The notes under the pieces are model-generated. The model ran no database searches. It saw nothing but the letters and a program-made list of their open reading frames with translations, and was not told the DNA's origin. From contig JACAAK010000002.1 in the NCBI GenBank assembly GCA_025093985.1, positions 3,286,001-3,350,000 of the forward strand: DNA of 64,000 nucleotides, read 5' to 3'. Positions 24,061 through 35,620 of this stretch are shown here, in pieces. Each line of letters starts with the position of its first letter. Position 1 is the stretch's first letter. This stretch comes from Calvatia gigantea. Taxonomy: Eukaryota > Basidiomycota > Agaricomycetes > Agaricales > Lycoperdaceae. Position numbers and translations under genes: made by a program.

Positions 24061-26352
24061 CTATGCATATAGGTCGTCGTCGTCAGTTGTAACACCATCC
24101 TTTCTCGATGGCCCGGTTTCACTATCTTGGGCTTGTCTGGCATCTGCAATCTCCTCATCATACTCATATGCCTCCATATAGTCGCACGGCACGACCCTAA
24201 ACCCTCTAATCCAATCCCAATGCTTCTCCCTCGGTCCGACCTGCTGTCCTAAATCCGTCCTCCACTGCACTTTGACATCATAGAATGGGACGAGATAAAC
24301 CTGTTTCGCAGGCTCAAGACCTAAGATGTACGACTTTCGCGCAGGCAGCTTCTTTCCCCCCTTCGTTCCACCCCGGGATGTCGCGTTACTGCTACTACTG
24401 CCTTCGCCGACATCTGGGCAGAGTGAATCCAAGCCCAACTCGTCGGCCAATAGTGGATTCGCTGTCAGTTCGACGAAAGGACCCGGATTGAGGAGTTGCC
24501 ATTCCGACATTGTTGTTTCCTTTCAAAACCGGGTTAATGTAACAACGTTGTGGGAATATAATAAAAAACACTCACTTGCAAGTGCAATAACCACTCGATG
24601 AAATATCGATCTACAACCACACCATCGTTGCCATAACTCAACGCCGAATAATCAAACTCGAACAAGTCAGGTAAAATCCCCAACGCTGCCTCTGTATCTT
24701 TTCCTGTACGCCAACAGTGGACGCACCACCTCTTTTTCGCGTATTTCCAAGCAGGGCTACCGAAAGCGAGCCCTGAAGAAAGCTTTTGTAGGCAACACCG
24801 TGCGAGGTCCATGTGCATAGACTTTAAATTCAAACTCCATGTTAACGATCGTGTAGGTGTGCGGAGGAATTGATCAAATGACTGGTGATGGAAATTTAAG
24901 TGGAAGTGGTCCTGTGGCGTATTGCGACCACGCGTGGCAGTGATTGGTTCGATGGGGGCGTGGACGACCGAGTGGAGGTCGTACAGCAGTCTTAAAATTT
25001 CGTTGATTTCAATATCGAGGAGAGAGGAGAGCAGGGTTAGGGTGGGTGGTTGTTGATCATGGGAGGATGGTTGCACGCAGGATATAGCACCGAGGATGCG
25101 TTTTATTGTTGGCTGAGCGGTGGGAGGTACGTTGGCGAGGATGTCTTTATACATCGCGTCGAGTTTGGCGTATGGATTATCTGAGCCATCGTGGACATAT
25201 GTTGGGTCTTCGATAAGGGAGATTCGGGTACGCGGGTTGGAGGTCGGGTTGGCGATGTACGAGATGATGGACGATGCAGCTGCGTAAAGACCCGCTGCTT
25301 GCCATTGGATGGTGGTTATATCTTGTGCTGTTGGCCATTCTTCTTCAACACTTCTTGCGTTCCGGAAAACAGGGTGAGTTTGGTGAATCTTGGCTGTAGC
25401 GCCTTCAAGGTACGCCTTCATCTCGGCTTCACTCGCCAACCCAATAGCAACCACCTCCGCCTTGGGAGAAACCGACGGTTTAGACCCGACAAAGACGTCA
25501 TGTAGCCTTGCTTCGGTCCTTGAACTAAACACCCACAACCACCTCACACCATCAACATGCTGTGTGGAAACCTCCCTCACAATATCCACCACCTCCGTCT
25601 GAGCTTTCTTGTTCTCGAATGTATCTAACCCATCCACGACGATAATGAGATCAACGTCGACGTCACCGTCTTCAGATAAGACCCAAGCTTTTATCGGGTC
25701 CATGATGAGAATCTTGGCCTGCTCGCGCGAGGATAGAGAACGTAACTGGCTAGCAAAGTCGAATGCGGATTGGATGAACGCAGCGAGAGGCGGCAAGCGT
25801 CGTGCAAGACCATAAGCTAATGTAACAAAGAACTTGCTCGCATCCATGATGTGATGATCTTTAGAAAAGAACAATGCAGTTCCGCCGTATTGAATACCCG
25901 CAGTTCCAAATTCGCCAGCTTCATAGCTTGGAGGATGTGTCGGTCGAGCGTCCCCCTCAGGTGAGACTGTAATCACGGAAGAGGATTCAGAAGGGAGAAG
26001 AGCATTGGCTAATATTTGCATTAAAGCTGTTTTGCCGACTCCGGCCGGACCATGCACCCAGAGGAGGTTGAATCGTTGTTGAGGGTTTCGTGCCGAGTGG
26101 TTTGCGAGCCAGACGGAGAGCCTACCCTTGGCTGCTATGTGTGTTCCGGGAATATAAGTAGCTGTAGCGGACGTGGGGTGCGGAGAATCATGCAGTACGT
26201 CTACGATGGCAGATGCTGTGAATTCTGGGGACAAGACGACTATATCGTTATGTTAATTAGCGAAGTAGGGGGGAGAGACACAGTGGATTTCTACCTTGTT
26301 CATCGCTCTCTGCGTCCTCGTAGGACACCAGATTCCAGTCTTCCGAGGTCAT
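24061..26352 (-). CDS. NACHT-domain P-loop NTPase, subfamily II, copy b
   Basis: Exons 26295-26352, 24576-26239 and 24061-24519 (introns of 55 and 56 nt) join in frame to 726 aa starting at ATG 26352. Same layout as copy a: acidic N-terminus, LLWVHGPAGVGKTALMQILA (Walker A), GGTALFFSKDHHIMDASKFF, LIIVVDGLDTFENK (Walker B, keeps the usual VDGLD), WLWVFSSRTEARLHD, LDAMYKDILANVPP, LYDLHSVVHAPI, FHHQSFDQFL, WCVHCWRTGKDTEAALGILP, then the terminal module KSYILGLEPAKQVYLVPF and DWIRGFRVVPCDY. No disabling change was seen, so both duplicates appear intact. It shares about 310 bp of upstream DNA with the divergent RPA34 gene. Confidence 0.88.
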
Positions 26353-26662
26353 GGTCGGAGTGAGGAGAGAGTGGATAAAACTGTTTGGGGGCTGCTATGC
26401 GGCGTTCTACCGCTACGTACGTCCGTCCGCTTTGGGGTTATCTCACAAGTGCAAGGCTGATTCCCACGGCGGCGCCCATCCCACTGGGCGTTGGATTTAT
26501 TAGTTCAGAATATAGACGTAGACGCCACACCAAAACAAGACAGCCAAGATTTTTCCTAACACTTGGGAACGTTTGTTTGTTTGGTCTTGTACTCATTAGA
26601 AGTTATTGGCTTCCGCAAATTATCCCTTCAGCTCCTATGTAACGACATCCATCTCAAGAAAA

Positions 26663-27815
26663 ATGGCTACTGAGGTCAGACACAAAAAACACAAATCCAA
26701 GAAACATAAAGCCTCGTCCTCCAGGACCGTGCCAACACCAGATGCAGGCAAAAACGAAGGCATAGACAAAAACTGGGCGTTCCAACCACCGGCGGGCGCA
26801 AAAGCCATTTCCACCAATGCCGAAGTGAATAATGGCGAGTTCGACTGGGACGCAGTGGAGCAAGATGAGGATGTCGAGCTATGGGTGTTGAGAGTACCCG
26901 ATAATGTGTGTCATGTCTTCATCGAACGACCTTTTCCCCTGATGTTCATTTCGTTTGCGTGGAATAGGTTAAACCTAAACACCTTGAAGGTTTTTCTTTT
27001 GACCTTCCATCGTCTCCTTCGCCTTCGGGGAAAGGAAAAGGTAAAACTACACGGATAGGCACGCTACGCCGGAAACACACCCCATACGATATCTGGTTAC
27101 TGGGTGAAGATGGTAACACCGAAAGTGATCGAACACCTCTCATAGGCGGTGAAGAGCTCAAATCCCTATCGTGTCTACTACCAAGAAAAAGTAGAGCAGG
27201 CAAGCTATACCCTGGTGCGTTTGCAGTCCATCCCTGTTACTCTTGACTAGCGGGTTGACAACGAGTTGATTTTCTGTAGCACCAAAGCCTGTAGCTCGGC
27301 ATATAATCGTCTCTGCTCAACCGCCGCAACCGTCTACATCTGGTTCTCCTTCGCATAACACATCACTTAAGAATCCACCAAGACAGAGCTACCCACCCGA
27401 GCTACTCAAACACCGCTTCATGCCTTACGGCTCGCTCGTTGACACTCAAGAACACCCACCGACTCCGAACGAGGATGTGGCTATGATGGAGGTGGATAGT
27501 AAAGTTCCTAAAGAGGCTGAGAAGGAAGTGAAGAAGAAGAGTAAGAAGAGAAAAGACGAAGACGAGGAAATGCAGGTGGATGGGCCTCCTCCAGAAGAAA
27601 AAACCGAGAATGAGAAGGAAGGGGGGAAGAGTAAGAAGAAGAAAGATGGGGCTCAGAAAATGCAGGTGGACGAAATTCCCCAGGAAAGGGAAAAGGTCAT
27701 GAAGGAGAAGAAGGAAAAAGAGAAGAAAAAGAGCAAGAAAAGAAAAGGCGGTGATTCGCAGGAGGTGGAGGCGTCGATGAAGAAGTCTAAAAAGGCCAAG
27801 ACGACTTCTGCATAA
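26663..27815 (+). CDS. RPA34: RPA34: DNA-directed RNA polymerase I subunit RPA34 (A34.5/PAF49 family)
   Basis: Subunit of the RNA polymerase I A49/A34.5 module that supports rDNA transcription in the nucleolus. Exons 26663-26905, 26968-27214 and 27280-27815 join in frame to 341 aa. The N-terminal part includes KNWAFQPPAGAKAISTNAEV and DWDAVEQDEDVELWVLRVPD; the dimerisation-domain core continues VKPKHLEGFSFDLPSS, HTPYDIWLLGEDG and GGEELKSLSCLLP; YPPELLKHRFMPYGS closes the conserved region. The C-terminal about 130 residues are a long KKSKKRK-rich basic/acidic tail, as expected for the family. The ATG follows two short in-frame codons without another Met. Its first exon is duplicated at 23180. 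Confidence 0.88.
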
Positions 27816-28135
27816 ATGTATTGTGCCGAGATCATTGAAACGCTCATTTCATGAGGCAAGCACCCGATTTGCCACCAAAATAAGAGAAGATGCATTTCCA
27901 CAAGTGCAGAGTGTATATGTGCAGAGTGTGACAAAAATACGCGCAGCATGGAACTATACACGCAAAGAGAGAAATAATGTTTAGAAGAAAGCAGTCCTAA
28001 AATATGTCAACAATCGTCATAGGCAAGAGATCCAGGGGGAATCCGACCGGAAATGACGAGCATTAATTTTGAATTTAATCATGCGCCGACAAGTATCAGA
28101 AAGCAAGCACCACCAACTACCACACCATCAACACT

Positions 28136-30477
28136 CTAACCCACGTCCATCTCATCCCCAAGACTATGCGTCCCAGCTCTCTCCTTCCCCTTCACTTTCG
28201 CCTTCCCAGGCACAAAACCACTCCCGCCTATGCCATTCCTCAAAATATCCTCATCCCTAACCACATGCAACGGCCCAGGATCGATTAACAACCGTTGCAC
28301 TTCCTCCTCAAGACCTTTGTAAATACTCTCTTTTGGCAATCCCCAAATTCTCCCTGGACACTCTCGCTCCTTCTCCTCAAACACCGCTCCTACTTGATCC
28401 ACCCACTGTCTCCTCGTTTCCATTAGGTGTTTTAGTTGGTCGTTGAGTAGGAGACCTTGGCCCTCATCTTGGTTGAACCCCATCGCTGCTGGACATGGGG
28501 CGAAGCCGCTGAACGAACCCCCAATACTGCCATTTGCGCCATTCGCACTCGCTGCGCCACTACCCCCTGTACTGCCCGTGTCGGACCCGTCACTGATTTT
28601 CTTCTTTTTCTTCGTCAGCTTTGGATTGTCTTTTTTCTGAAGTTTGGAGAAGAGGGAGGCGATGTTTTTGTCGATTGAGTCCCGGAGCTCAATGTATTCT
28701 TGGTACCCCAGGCGGTCGCGAGCGATAGATATTAGTCGGGCTTTGCGCGCTTTATTCGTAGACACTACTTGTCTCAGTTCTGCTTGTGCATGGCGTAAGG
28801 CCGTCGCGATAGGGTCGTCCACTTTTTCCGTAAAATCAGGCTTTTAAACGCGTCAATATAAGCCCGGGAAGTATGAATAGGAGACAATTGTGGTTGACAC
28901 TCACAGGCGAATCCAACAATCCATGAAACCTCAAATTATCCCGAATCCTCGCCTCCAAATCCGTCACATTCAACCTCTCCTTTCTCGCAGCAGCAGCACC
29001 ACTCCCACCAGGCCTCCCCTCCATAGCATCCTCAGCCGCCTTCACGCCCTTCCACCCCGACGGGTCCGGCAGCGGTAACAGGGCACTAATAACCCTCTCC
29101 GTCAACAACCCATGTCCCTTCTCCTCCGTCACCAAGTCCATCTCTCCAAGCGTCGAAGGATCCCACTTCGGTTCCGGAGGCGCGTACTGCGATACAGGCG
29201 CTTCCTCATTAGTCAATATCACGGGAGGCAACAACCCGGCATCTTGGTCTTCCCAGACTTCGGTGTAATGTCGCCCGAGTTTGGGCATGATGTATGGTTC
29301 GATTTCGTCGCCTGTGTATTCGAGGAAGCCGACGTCTTCTTCGCGAAGGGGTCGGATCCAGGGCTCGATGCTGGTGTAGAAGGTGTTTACGAGGGTTTGG
29401 GCGGGTTGTTTTGCTTTGCTGAAGTCTTCTGTTACTTCGGAGGGTTTACTGGGACCGGGTATTGGAGGTGGTGGGATTGGAGGGCGGGGAGGGAGGAGGG
29501 GTTCGGGTGATGGTACGCTGAAGTCAGGACCGATGAGGGGCTGAGATGGGAATGAGAAATTGTTGGTGGTGGGTAGTAAGGGTGTAGCATACCTTTGAAT
29601 GGGGCTGGGGAGTGGATGCTGTGGGCTTGGAGGTTTTTGGAGGGGGAGGGATGAATGTGGGTGTGTGGTTGCCAGGAGGGGTGGTTTTGCGAGGACGTGC
29701 ATCTGTAGGGACTGAGTATATGCGTGAATCCGGGTTGAAATTCGCGCACCGGGTTCGCCGTCACTGTCGTCCTCTCGTTTCCGTTTCTTTTTCTTCTTGA
29801 GTTCTGCAAGGAGACTGTCCGGACGGGAATAAGATCCCCTGTGCATTGGCTCATGGGAGGAGAACTCACCTCCGGCTGCGAGAATCAAGTGAGGATCGCG
29901 AAAGCAGTGAATTTGCAGATGCAGGAAGAGACGTGTTCCGAGATTTGGAAGAATGGGGACCAGACAGTCTAAGATCATCGCCGTCGGGTAAGGGTGTGAC
30001 TATTCAGAACAATGGAAATAACACGGAGCCAAAGCCAGGTTGACACATCGACAATATAAACCACCAAGTAGCGCAAGTTCAGGAGCAGGTAACCACCGCG
30101 AGACCGAGGCAAGATATGACGCAACAAACGCAAACGCGTACGAAACATAAACAGTGGTTCGCGATATGAAAAAGGGTCCATAAGATTCCAGCACAACTTG
30201 CAAAGAAACCTAACGTACAGTCTCGTTCACGTTTGATCTTATCAATGGCCTTGAGTTTCCCTTTCTCCTTCTCCTTCATCCGACGCATGGATTCCTCAAT
30301 AGTCTTGAGATCCTCGCCTGCCTTCTTCGCCTTGTCGATGGTCCGTTGCTTGAGCAACATAAGCTCGGAGTGTATTCGTTCGAGTTCGTCGACGGACGGA
30401 ACCGCATCCGGGGTGTTCTTGAGTAAAGCAGAGGGATATGTATCGGGTATTTGATATGGAATGAGCTTGGACGGCAT
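28136..30477 (-). CDS. ADA3: ADA3/NGG1: transcriptional adaptor 3 of the SAGA histone acetyltransferase module
   Basis: Nuclear coactivator that bridges Gcn5 and Ada2. Six exons (30219-30477, 29870-29999, 29750-29838, 29593-29702, 28905-29540, 28136-28840) join in frame to 642 aa. N-terminus: SVDELERIHSELMLLKQRT and a coiled-coil KKAGEDLKTIEESMRRMKEK. Middle: KKKKKRKREDDSD, then GPDFSVPSPEPLLPPRPPIP, FLEYTGDEIEPYIMPKLGRH and LTERVISALLPLPD. The C-terminal Ada3 domain has DLEARIRDNLRFHGLLDS, VDDPIATALRHAQAEL and RLGYQEYIELRDSIDKNI. The intron between exons 2 and 3 would be only 31 nt (29839-29869), and the first intron is long (219 nt). Start chosen at ATG 30477 because the frame upstream has no other ATG. 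Convergent with RPA34, divergent from the Mg2+ transporter. Confidence 0.92.
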
Positions 30478-30702
30478 GTCGGTGGGGGGTGGCAAGTGCG
30501 TCGCGCAAAGCGCACTTTCTGAGCGCTTATATCTGTACTAGCGACGCGGATGCAGTGCAGCAGAGTTCCGGCGGTCGTTGCGGCCGGCGGTGAGGAGGCG
30601 TCGTCGTCGGTGGTGGATGAAGAAGGAGAAGCACCGTTTACAGCGATTACTCCAGGTTTCCCACGCCTAATTATCCTCTCTACCATCATTCCACTGGTAC
30701 CC

Positions 30703-32576
30703 ATGCACGCGAGCTCACCGGGCCAGAGCAGAGACTCGTTCGAAGATGACATCGAGGTCATCGCTATGAGCGACCTCGACAAAGACCAGCACTCGCCAGA
30801 TGACTCGGACGACGACAGCGACAGTGGAGACGTTGCCTTGCTCGGCCACCAGTCGCCACGACATCATATCCCCTCACCCAAAAGGTTATGGCCGCAGATT
30901 AAAGGCATCGTTATAGAGGTGCGCCGGTGTGCTCGTTCTCGCATATTTATCCTAAAATATGTTACTAGAGCGCGCCCACATTACTGCTCACGACCGTGAG
31001 TCTCTTATTCACCGGAAAACTGCTGGATCAGGTCTCTGTGAGTCCCGTCTCGCTTGGTCAAACCACTTCGAATGACATTTCCTGTCCTGCCACACAGCAC
31101 TGGCGGGCCATGCGAGAAGTTGACCAGCTCATCATGATCATCCCTGTCGTACTCAACCTCAAAGGTAACCTCGAGATGAATCTCTCCGCACGCCTTGGCA
31201 CCGCTGCCAACGTCGGTGAACTTGACGAGCCCCGACAACGCCGCGCTATGATTGTCGGCAACTTGACACTGTTGCAAGTTCAAGCTATGGTGGTGTCGTT
31301 CGTTGCTGCTTGTATTGCCATCATCCTTGGATTGTTTGTTCCTCATGAAGCCCGTCAGGCTGCCGTTGCACAGTCACCAGACAACTCCACCATCCCGACC
31401 CTCCTTGTTCGCGATTTGTTGCTTCCTTATGATTTAGACTCGAGAAAACCCATCCCCCACCCACACCCAGAAGCAAAGCGCAACACGGATTTCCCCACGT
31501 GAGTATTCACGTTATTTGGGGGCTCTCAGGCCTGAAGTAACAAATACACTGCAGGCTCATCATGGTGGCCTCAACGACAATGTCTGCAGCATGTCTCTCG
31601 GGCCTCATCCTCGGCTCATTTATGTGTACATTAATCGTCCTATGTCGAAAATTCAACCGTGACCCTGGTACGTCATAAATTCCCCACTCCATCCCACTAC
31701 TCATGTACGCCTCCAGACAACATCGCGCCAGCAATAGCATCCTGCCTCGGTGACCTTGTAACCCTTTGTTTCATCGGCCTCGTCTCAAGCCTCCTCATTC
31801 CCTTCCTCCACACACCACTACCCTTCATTGTCGGAATTGTTGTCATCCTAACCGCATTAACCGCCCTCATCTATACACTCCGTAATAAACATGTCCGGCC
31901 ACTCCTTGGTGAAGGTTGGACGCCATTGTTTGGTGCTATGATTATCAGCAGTGGGACAGGTATCGTGTTAGATATGTTTGTTAGCAAATACGAAGGTTTC
32001 GCAATTTTAGCTGTTGTCATCAGCGGTACGTTCTTTTCATTGATTCTAAGTCAGGTTTAGGCTCATGGCGCGTTCGTTCTGTGTAGGCCTACCAGGTGCA
32101 GCAGGGTCGATATTCGTCTCCCGACTTTCTACAGCTCTTCACGCCGCTGCACTCTCTAAATCCTCCCAACCACCAGAAAATCAACCGAGCCCACGCCTAG
32201 TCATGATCACCCTCCTCACCATCACACTTCCCGTAGAGATCGTCTTCCTTACCGTTCTCCGAAGTATAGGCTGGCTAAAAGTCCCATTCTTGTTTATTGC
32301 TTTCTCTGTGGTGTTCTTCTGCTGTGCTGTAAGTTCTACCTCCTTTCTGCGGACAACTACGGAGCATTAACAAAGATGAAACTGGTTCTATAGGTATCCG
32401 CTTCCCTTGTAATTGCGCGTTACCTCACGAATTGGCTCTGGTCCAAAAATCGAGATCCCGATATGTATGCTTTGCCTATACATTCAGCGCTTATGGACCT
32501 TATTGGCCAATTGCTGCTCGTCCTCTGTTTCGAGATTGTATCGCTACTGGGCGGGCATGTCACGCGGAGGGCATGA
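30703..32576 (+). CDS. SLC41/MgtE-type divalent cation (Mg2+) transporter
   Basis: Integral membrane Mg2+ transporter with two MgtE-like domains. Seven exons (30703-30918, 30969-31037, 31098-31498, 31555-31667, 31717-32025, 32087-32328, 32394-32576) join in frame to 510 aa. An acidic N-terminus (DSFEDDIEVIAMSDLDKDQH) precedes the first membrane segment SAPTLLLTTVSLLFTGKLLD. The family signature VDQLIMIIPVVLNLKGNLEM with SARLGTAANVG follows; the second half has FNRDPDNIAPAIASCLGDLV. The C-terminus is hydrophobic (MDLIGQLLLVLCFEIVSLLG). An in-frame ATG at 30550 would add 51 residues; I prefer 30703 because the upstream ATG is only about 70 bp from the divergent ADA3 start. Confidence 0.9.
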
Positions 32577-33181
32577 CTATGGGTTTCGTAGACTCTTGGG
32601 CAACAGAACTCCCACTCATTCACATTTACAGTGCTATTACTGTTACAGCACATATGTCCTAGACTAATGCGAAAAATGGTTAGAATATCTGGCCTTGATC
32701 GTTGTTTCCTGCCCGAGGGTGGAAGTAAACAAATACATACAGTGCTGCTTTGTCTTTTGATTTCAACCCATTCATCCAACTTCCATGGCCTCGGTGCCGG
32801 TAAAGACTCGAGTGATAATGAAACAAGGTTCATGATACTCTTTCCCGTACGTGTGACCTGTTACTATGCAACATACTGTTCGACCTCAGCTAATCTCCAC
32901 TTGAAGCTTGATTAGCTCGATTGAGCCCCATTTAACAGCATCTATTTCAGGCCACGCTGTCTGTGGGAGAAGGAATGTCCGTCCAGCGCCTCTCAGCCTA
33001 CCTCAGCCCACCACTGGGACACAACGTTTAGTGAGGAGAACAAACAGTAACCCTTCAATTGCACCTCCAAGAGTACTCTGACTCACATTTTCTCGCCATA
33101 GATACCCTACGAATAATCGCCAGGCGCGGGAACAGCATCATTTCCATTACACTATCGGACCCACTTTGCCATTGAGAGATA
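32577..33181. other. Intergenic, nothing recognised
   Basis: About 600 bp between the transporter and a NACHT gene. No coding content was recognised; it presumably holds the NACHT promoter. Confidence 0.5.
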
Positions 33182-35620
33182 ATGAGCTCTACAACACCTC
33201 GACAACGAATCAAAGACGATATATCCGCAAGGGCTCTTACCCCGCCGCGAGGGTATAATAACTACTACAACCTACTCTGGGTCCACGGGTCCGCCGGTGT
33301 TGGAAAGACGACAATCATCCAGTCTGTTGCTGAGGATCTGCTACCGAATTCTAGCATATCCCCTCCCTACGCCTCCGCGCAGCCCGTTACCCAATCTCCC
33401 AAGATTACCGGAGCTTCTTTCTTCTTTTCCCGCAAAAATCAGACGACGGACCCTCGCAAGCTGTTCACCAACCTCGCACATGATCTCGCGCGCCGTAATC
33501 CTCGACTTGGATCCTTTGTCCAGATTGCCCTAGACGCAACTCCTGGAATCTCGAATTTATCGCTGAGGGAGCAATGCGACGCGCTCCTAATTGACCCAAT
33601 CCGTAATTGGGCACACCATACAAACGAGGATCATCACGTCGTCATGATTGTTGATGGGCTTGACGCCTGCGATGGTGGAAAGTCCGAGCACTTGAAGATC
33701 ATTAATGTCATTCACCAGTCATTCAGCAATCTTGTGATTGACCGTGTGAAGTGGAAATGGATTATCAGCTCGCGCTCTGAAGCCTGGATCCGTTCTGCGT
33801 TCAATAAACTATCCTCGGACCAGCGTGTAGAGTGCATATCTGTCCCACTTGCATCTCAAAAGGAGGTGGGGGACTACATCTGCGGTTCATTGCAAGGAAT
33901 CGCCGGTCGGGCAGAGCGATTGGACAATATTCGTTGGCACTCAGGCGGTTACTTTGCTTACGCAGCGTCGCTCGTCGCGTACATTGATGGCGCTGTTGGA
34001 AGTAAAACTGTCCGTTTTCGCAAAGTTGTCACGCATAGCGAACACGCTTCATTCAAGCACGACCTGGTTCATATGTTCACTCAGCTCGACGCGATGTACT
34101 ACGATATCCTTGCGGGGATACCACCACTTCTCCAAGATCTAGCGAAACGCATTCTCCGCGCGATATCAATCACGCAACCCTCCAGTTCGGACGACCCTTA
34201 TCCCACCGCATTCATGTTATCAGAACTGCTCGGAATAACTGTCGAAGAACTTCATGATGCATTGTACTACTTACACTCTGTCGTCACTGCTCCCCTCAAA
34301 TCTTCCCTTTACCTTGAGTCCGAGTCTGGCTTGCATGATCAAGATTTTTCCAATCCAGAACTCACGTTCTATCATAAATCATTCAACGAATTCCTCCGCA
34401 ATCCTTCACGCTCACGGGACTGGTCCATCGATGTGCCGGCCGCACACGCGGACTTAGCGAAATGTTGCCTGAAGCGGCTGTCCGTCAACATTGGTGGAGA
34501 AAACCGTGTATACCATTATGCCGCGAAGCGGTGGTTCATACATTGTTGGCGGACTGGCATGCACTCTGATGCACCCAACGATGTGGAAATGGCGCTTGGG
34601 ATGTTGCCCGAGCTGTACGAATTCAATTACACACTTTTACCCCGCTCCAAGTTGGTGGATAGGTATTTTGTAGAATGGTTATTATGGTTGCAGGTAAGCC
34701 CTTATCTATCTCATACCCCCAGAAACTTCAGCTCTAACAGTCGCATCCAGGAACTTGCAATGTCGGAATATCTCGTTCTTAACCCAGGCCCAACATGCAG
34801 CCCCGAGGCCCCCCTCTACCACCTTACCACCTCCCACTCCACCCAGAGATTACCCCCAATACCGACATACATCCTCGGCCTTGAATCCTCCAATCAAGTT
34901 CTCCTCGTGCCAACCTTTGAAATGAAAACAGGCCAAAGAGATGACATGCGTATAAAGGTTCTTGGACCTAAAGAGAAAAAGTGGGACTGGATCCGAGGAT
35001 TCAAAGTCGTTCCGCTCGCGGCGGCCACTCAAGATATAAGTGATGATGTAAATGCTGCTGGTGAAAGACAAGGGGGAGAAGGAAGCAGCGGACCGCATAT
35101 TGACAGTACAGCAGCAGAGCGAGGAACAAATTTGGGGGCGATGGGCGGTAAATCGGATTACGATGAACTTGTTGCAAGATCGTTGGCGTGGGAAGAGGAA
35201 AATATTTTCGGTGGATTTGTCTCTAGTGAAGAGGAGATGGCTGCCTTGGTAGTGGCCTTGAGTGCTGCTGACGGACCTTCTTTGAGCACAGATGTTGCAT
35301 CGAATGAAGAAGCACTGGAGGGGGATACTCCGGGCGATGCTACGATCGAAATGGCCGCTGGTACTGAGGACAAGGTTGCCACACTTCCGGGACATGACAA
35401 CTCTGCCACCGCGAACTCGAGCTCTGGAGATGCAGGAGGGTCTGAAGCTGCAGCGATCGAAGACGATGACACGGAATCCTACTTGTCAACGGGACGGAGG
35501 AGCCTTAGTGGTTCAGAGGAAATGGTTGTCATTGCTCCGCAGACAAATACGGAGGTAGCGGTCGGTGAAGATGATGACTCGGATTATGAACTAGTCGAAC
35601 ATGAAGAGGCTCTCCATTAG
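33182..35620 (+). CDS. NACHT-domain P-loop NTPase, subfamily II, copy c
   Basis: Exons 33182-34693 and 34751-35620 give 793 aa; the 57-nt intron at 34694-34750 sits where copies a and b have theirs, and is itself stop-free and in frame. ATG 33182 is preceded by an in-frame TGA two codons upstream. Walker A YNLLWVHGSAGVGKTTIIQS, FFFSRKNQTTDPRKLF, Walker B VVMIVDGLDACDGG, WKWIISSRSEAWIRS, QLDAMYYDILAGIPP, LYYLHSVVTAPL, TFYHKSFNEFL, WFIHCWRTGMHSDA, then the subfamily module TYILGLESSNQVLLVP and KKWDWIRGFKVVP. Unlike a and b it has a long Ser/Ala/Glu-rich acidic tail (about 150 residues) ending DSDYELVEHEEALH. It lacks the short acidic N-terminal exon of a and b. Confidence 0.88.
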   Translation: MSSTTPRQRIKDDISARALTPPRGYNNYYNLLWVHGSAGVGKTTIIQSVAEDLLPNSSISPPYASAQPVTQSPKITGASFFFSRKNQTTDPRKLFTNLAHDLARRNPRLGSFVQIALDATPGISNLSLREQCDALLIDPIRNWAHHTNEDHHVVMIVDGLDACDGGKSEHLKIINVIHQSFSNLVIDRVKWKWIISSRSEAWIRSAFNKLSSDQRVECISVPLASQKEVGDYICGSLQGIAGRAERLDNIRWHSGGYFAYAASLVAYIDGAVGSKTVRFRKVVTHSEHASFKHDLVHMFTQLDAMYYDILAGIPPLLQDLAKRILRAISITQPSSSDDPYPTAFMLSELLGITVEELHDALYYLHSVVTAPLKSSLYLESESGLHDQDFSNPELTFYHKSFNEFLRNPSRSRDWSIDVPAAHADLAKCCLKRLSVNIGGENRVYHYAAKRWFIHCWRTGMHSDAPNDVEMALGMLPELYEFNYTLLPRSKLVDRYFVEWLLWLQVSPYLSHTPRNFSSNSRIQELAMSEYLVLNPGPTCSPEAPLYHLTTSHSTQRLPPIPTYILGLESSNQVLLVPTFEMKTGQRDDMRIKVLGPKEKKWDWIRGFKVVPLAAATQDISDDVNAAGERQGGEGSSGPHIDSTAAERGTNLGAMGGKSDYDELVARSLAWEEENIFGGFVSSEEEMAALVVALSAADGPSLSTDVASNEEALEGDTPGDATIEMAAGTEDKVATLPGHDNSATANSSSGDAGGSEAAAIEDDDTESYLSTGRRSLSGSEEMVVIAPQTNTEVAVGEDDDSDYELVEHEEALH

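Larger units (their letters stand above)
23829..26890. repeat. Segmental duplication 2, right copy
   Basis: Partner of 20257-23404. Gene order GPI12 tail, NACHT, RPA34 is kept; here RPA34 is complete, so this is the side attached to the original RPA34 locus. Confidence 0.85.

Noticed and set aside
7983..35620. NACHT and AMSH genes as an operon-like defence island of bacterial type
   Set aside because: Genes are intron-containing, individually promoted and in mixed orientation; clustering is explained by segmental duplication.
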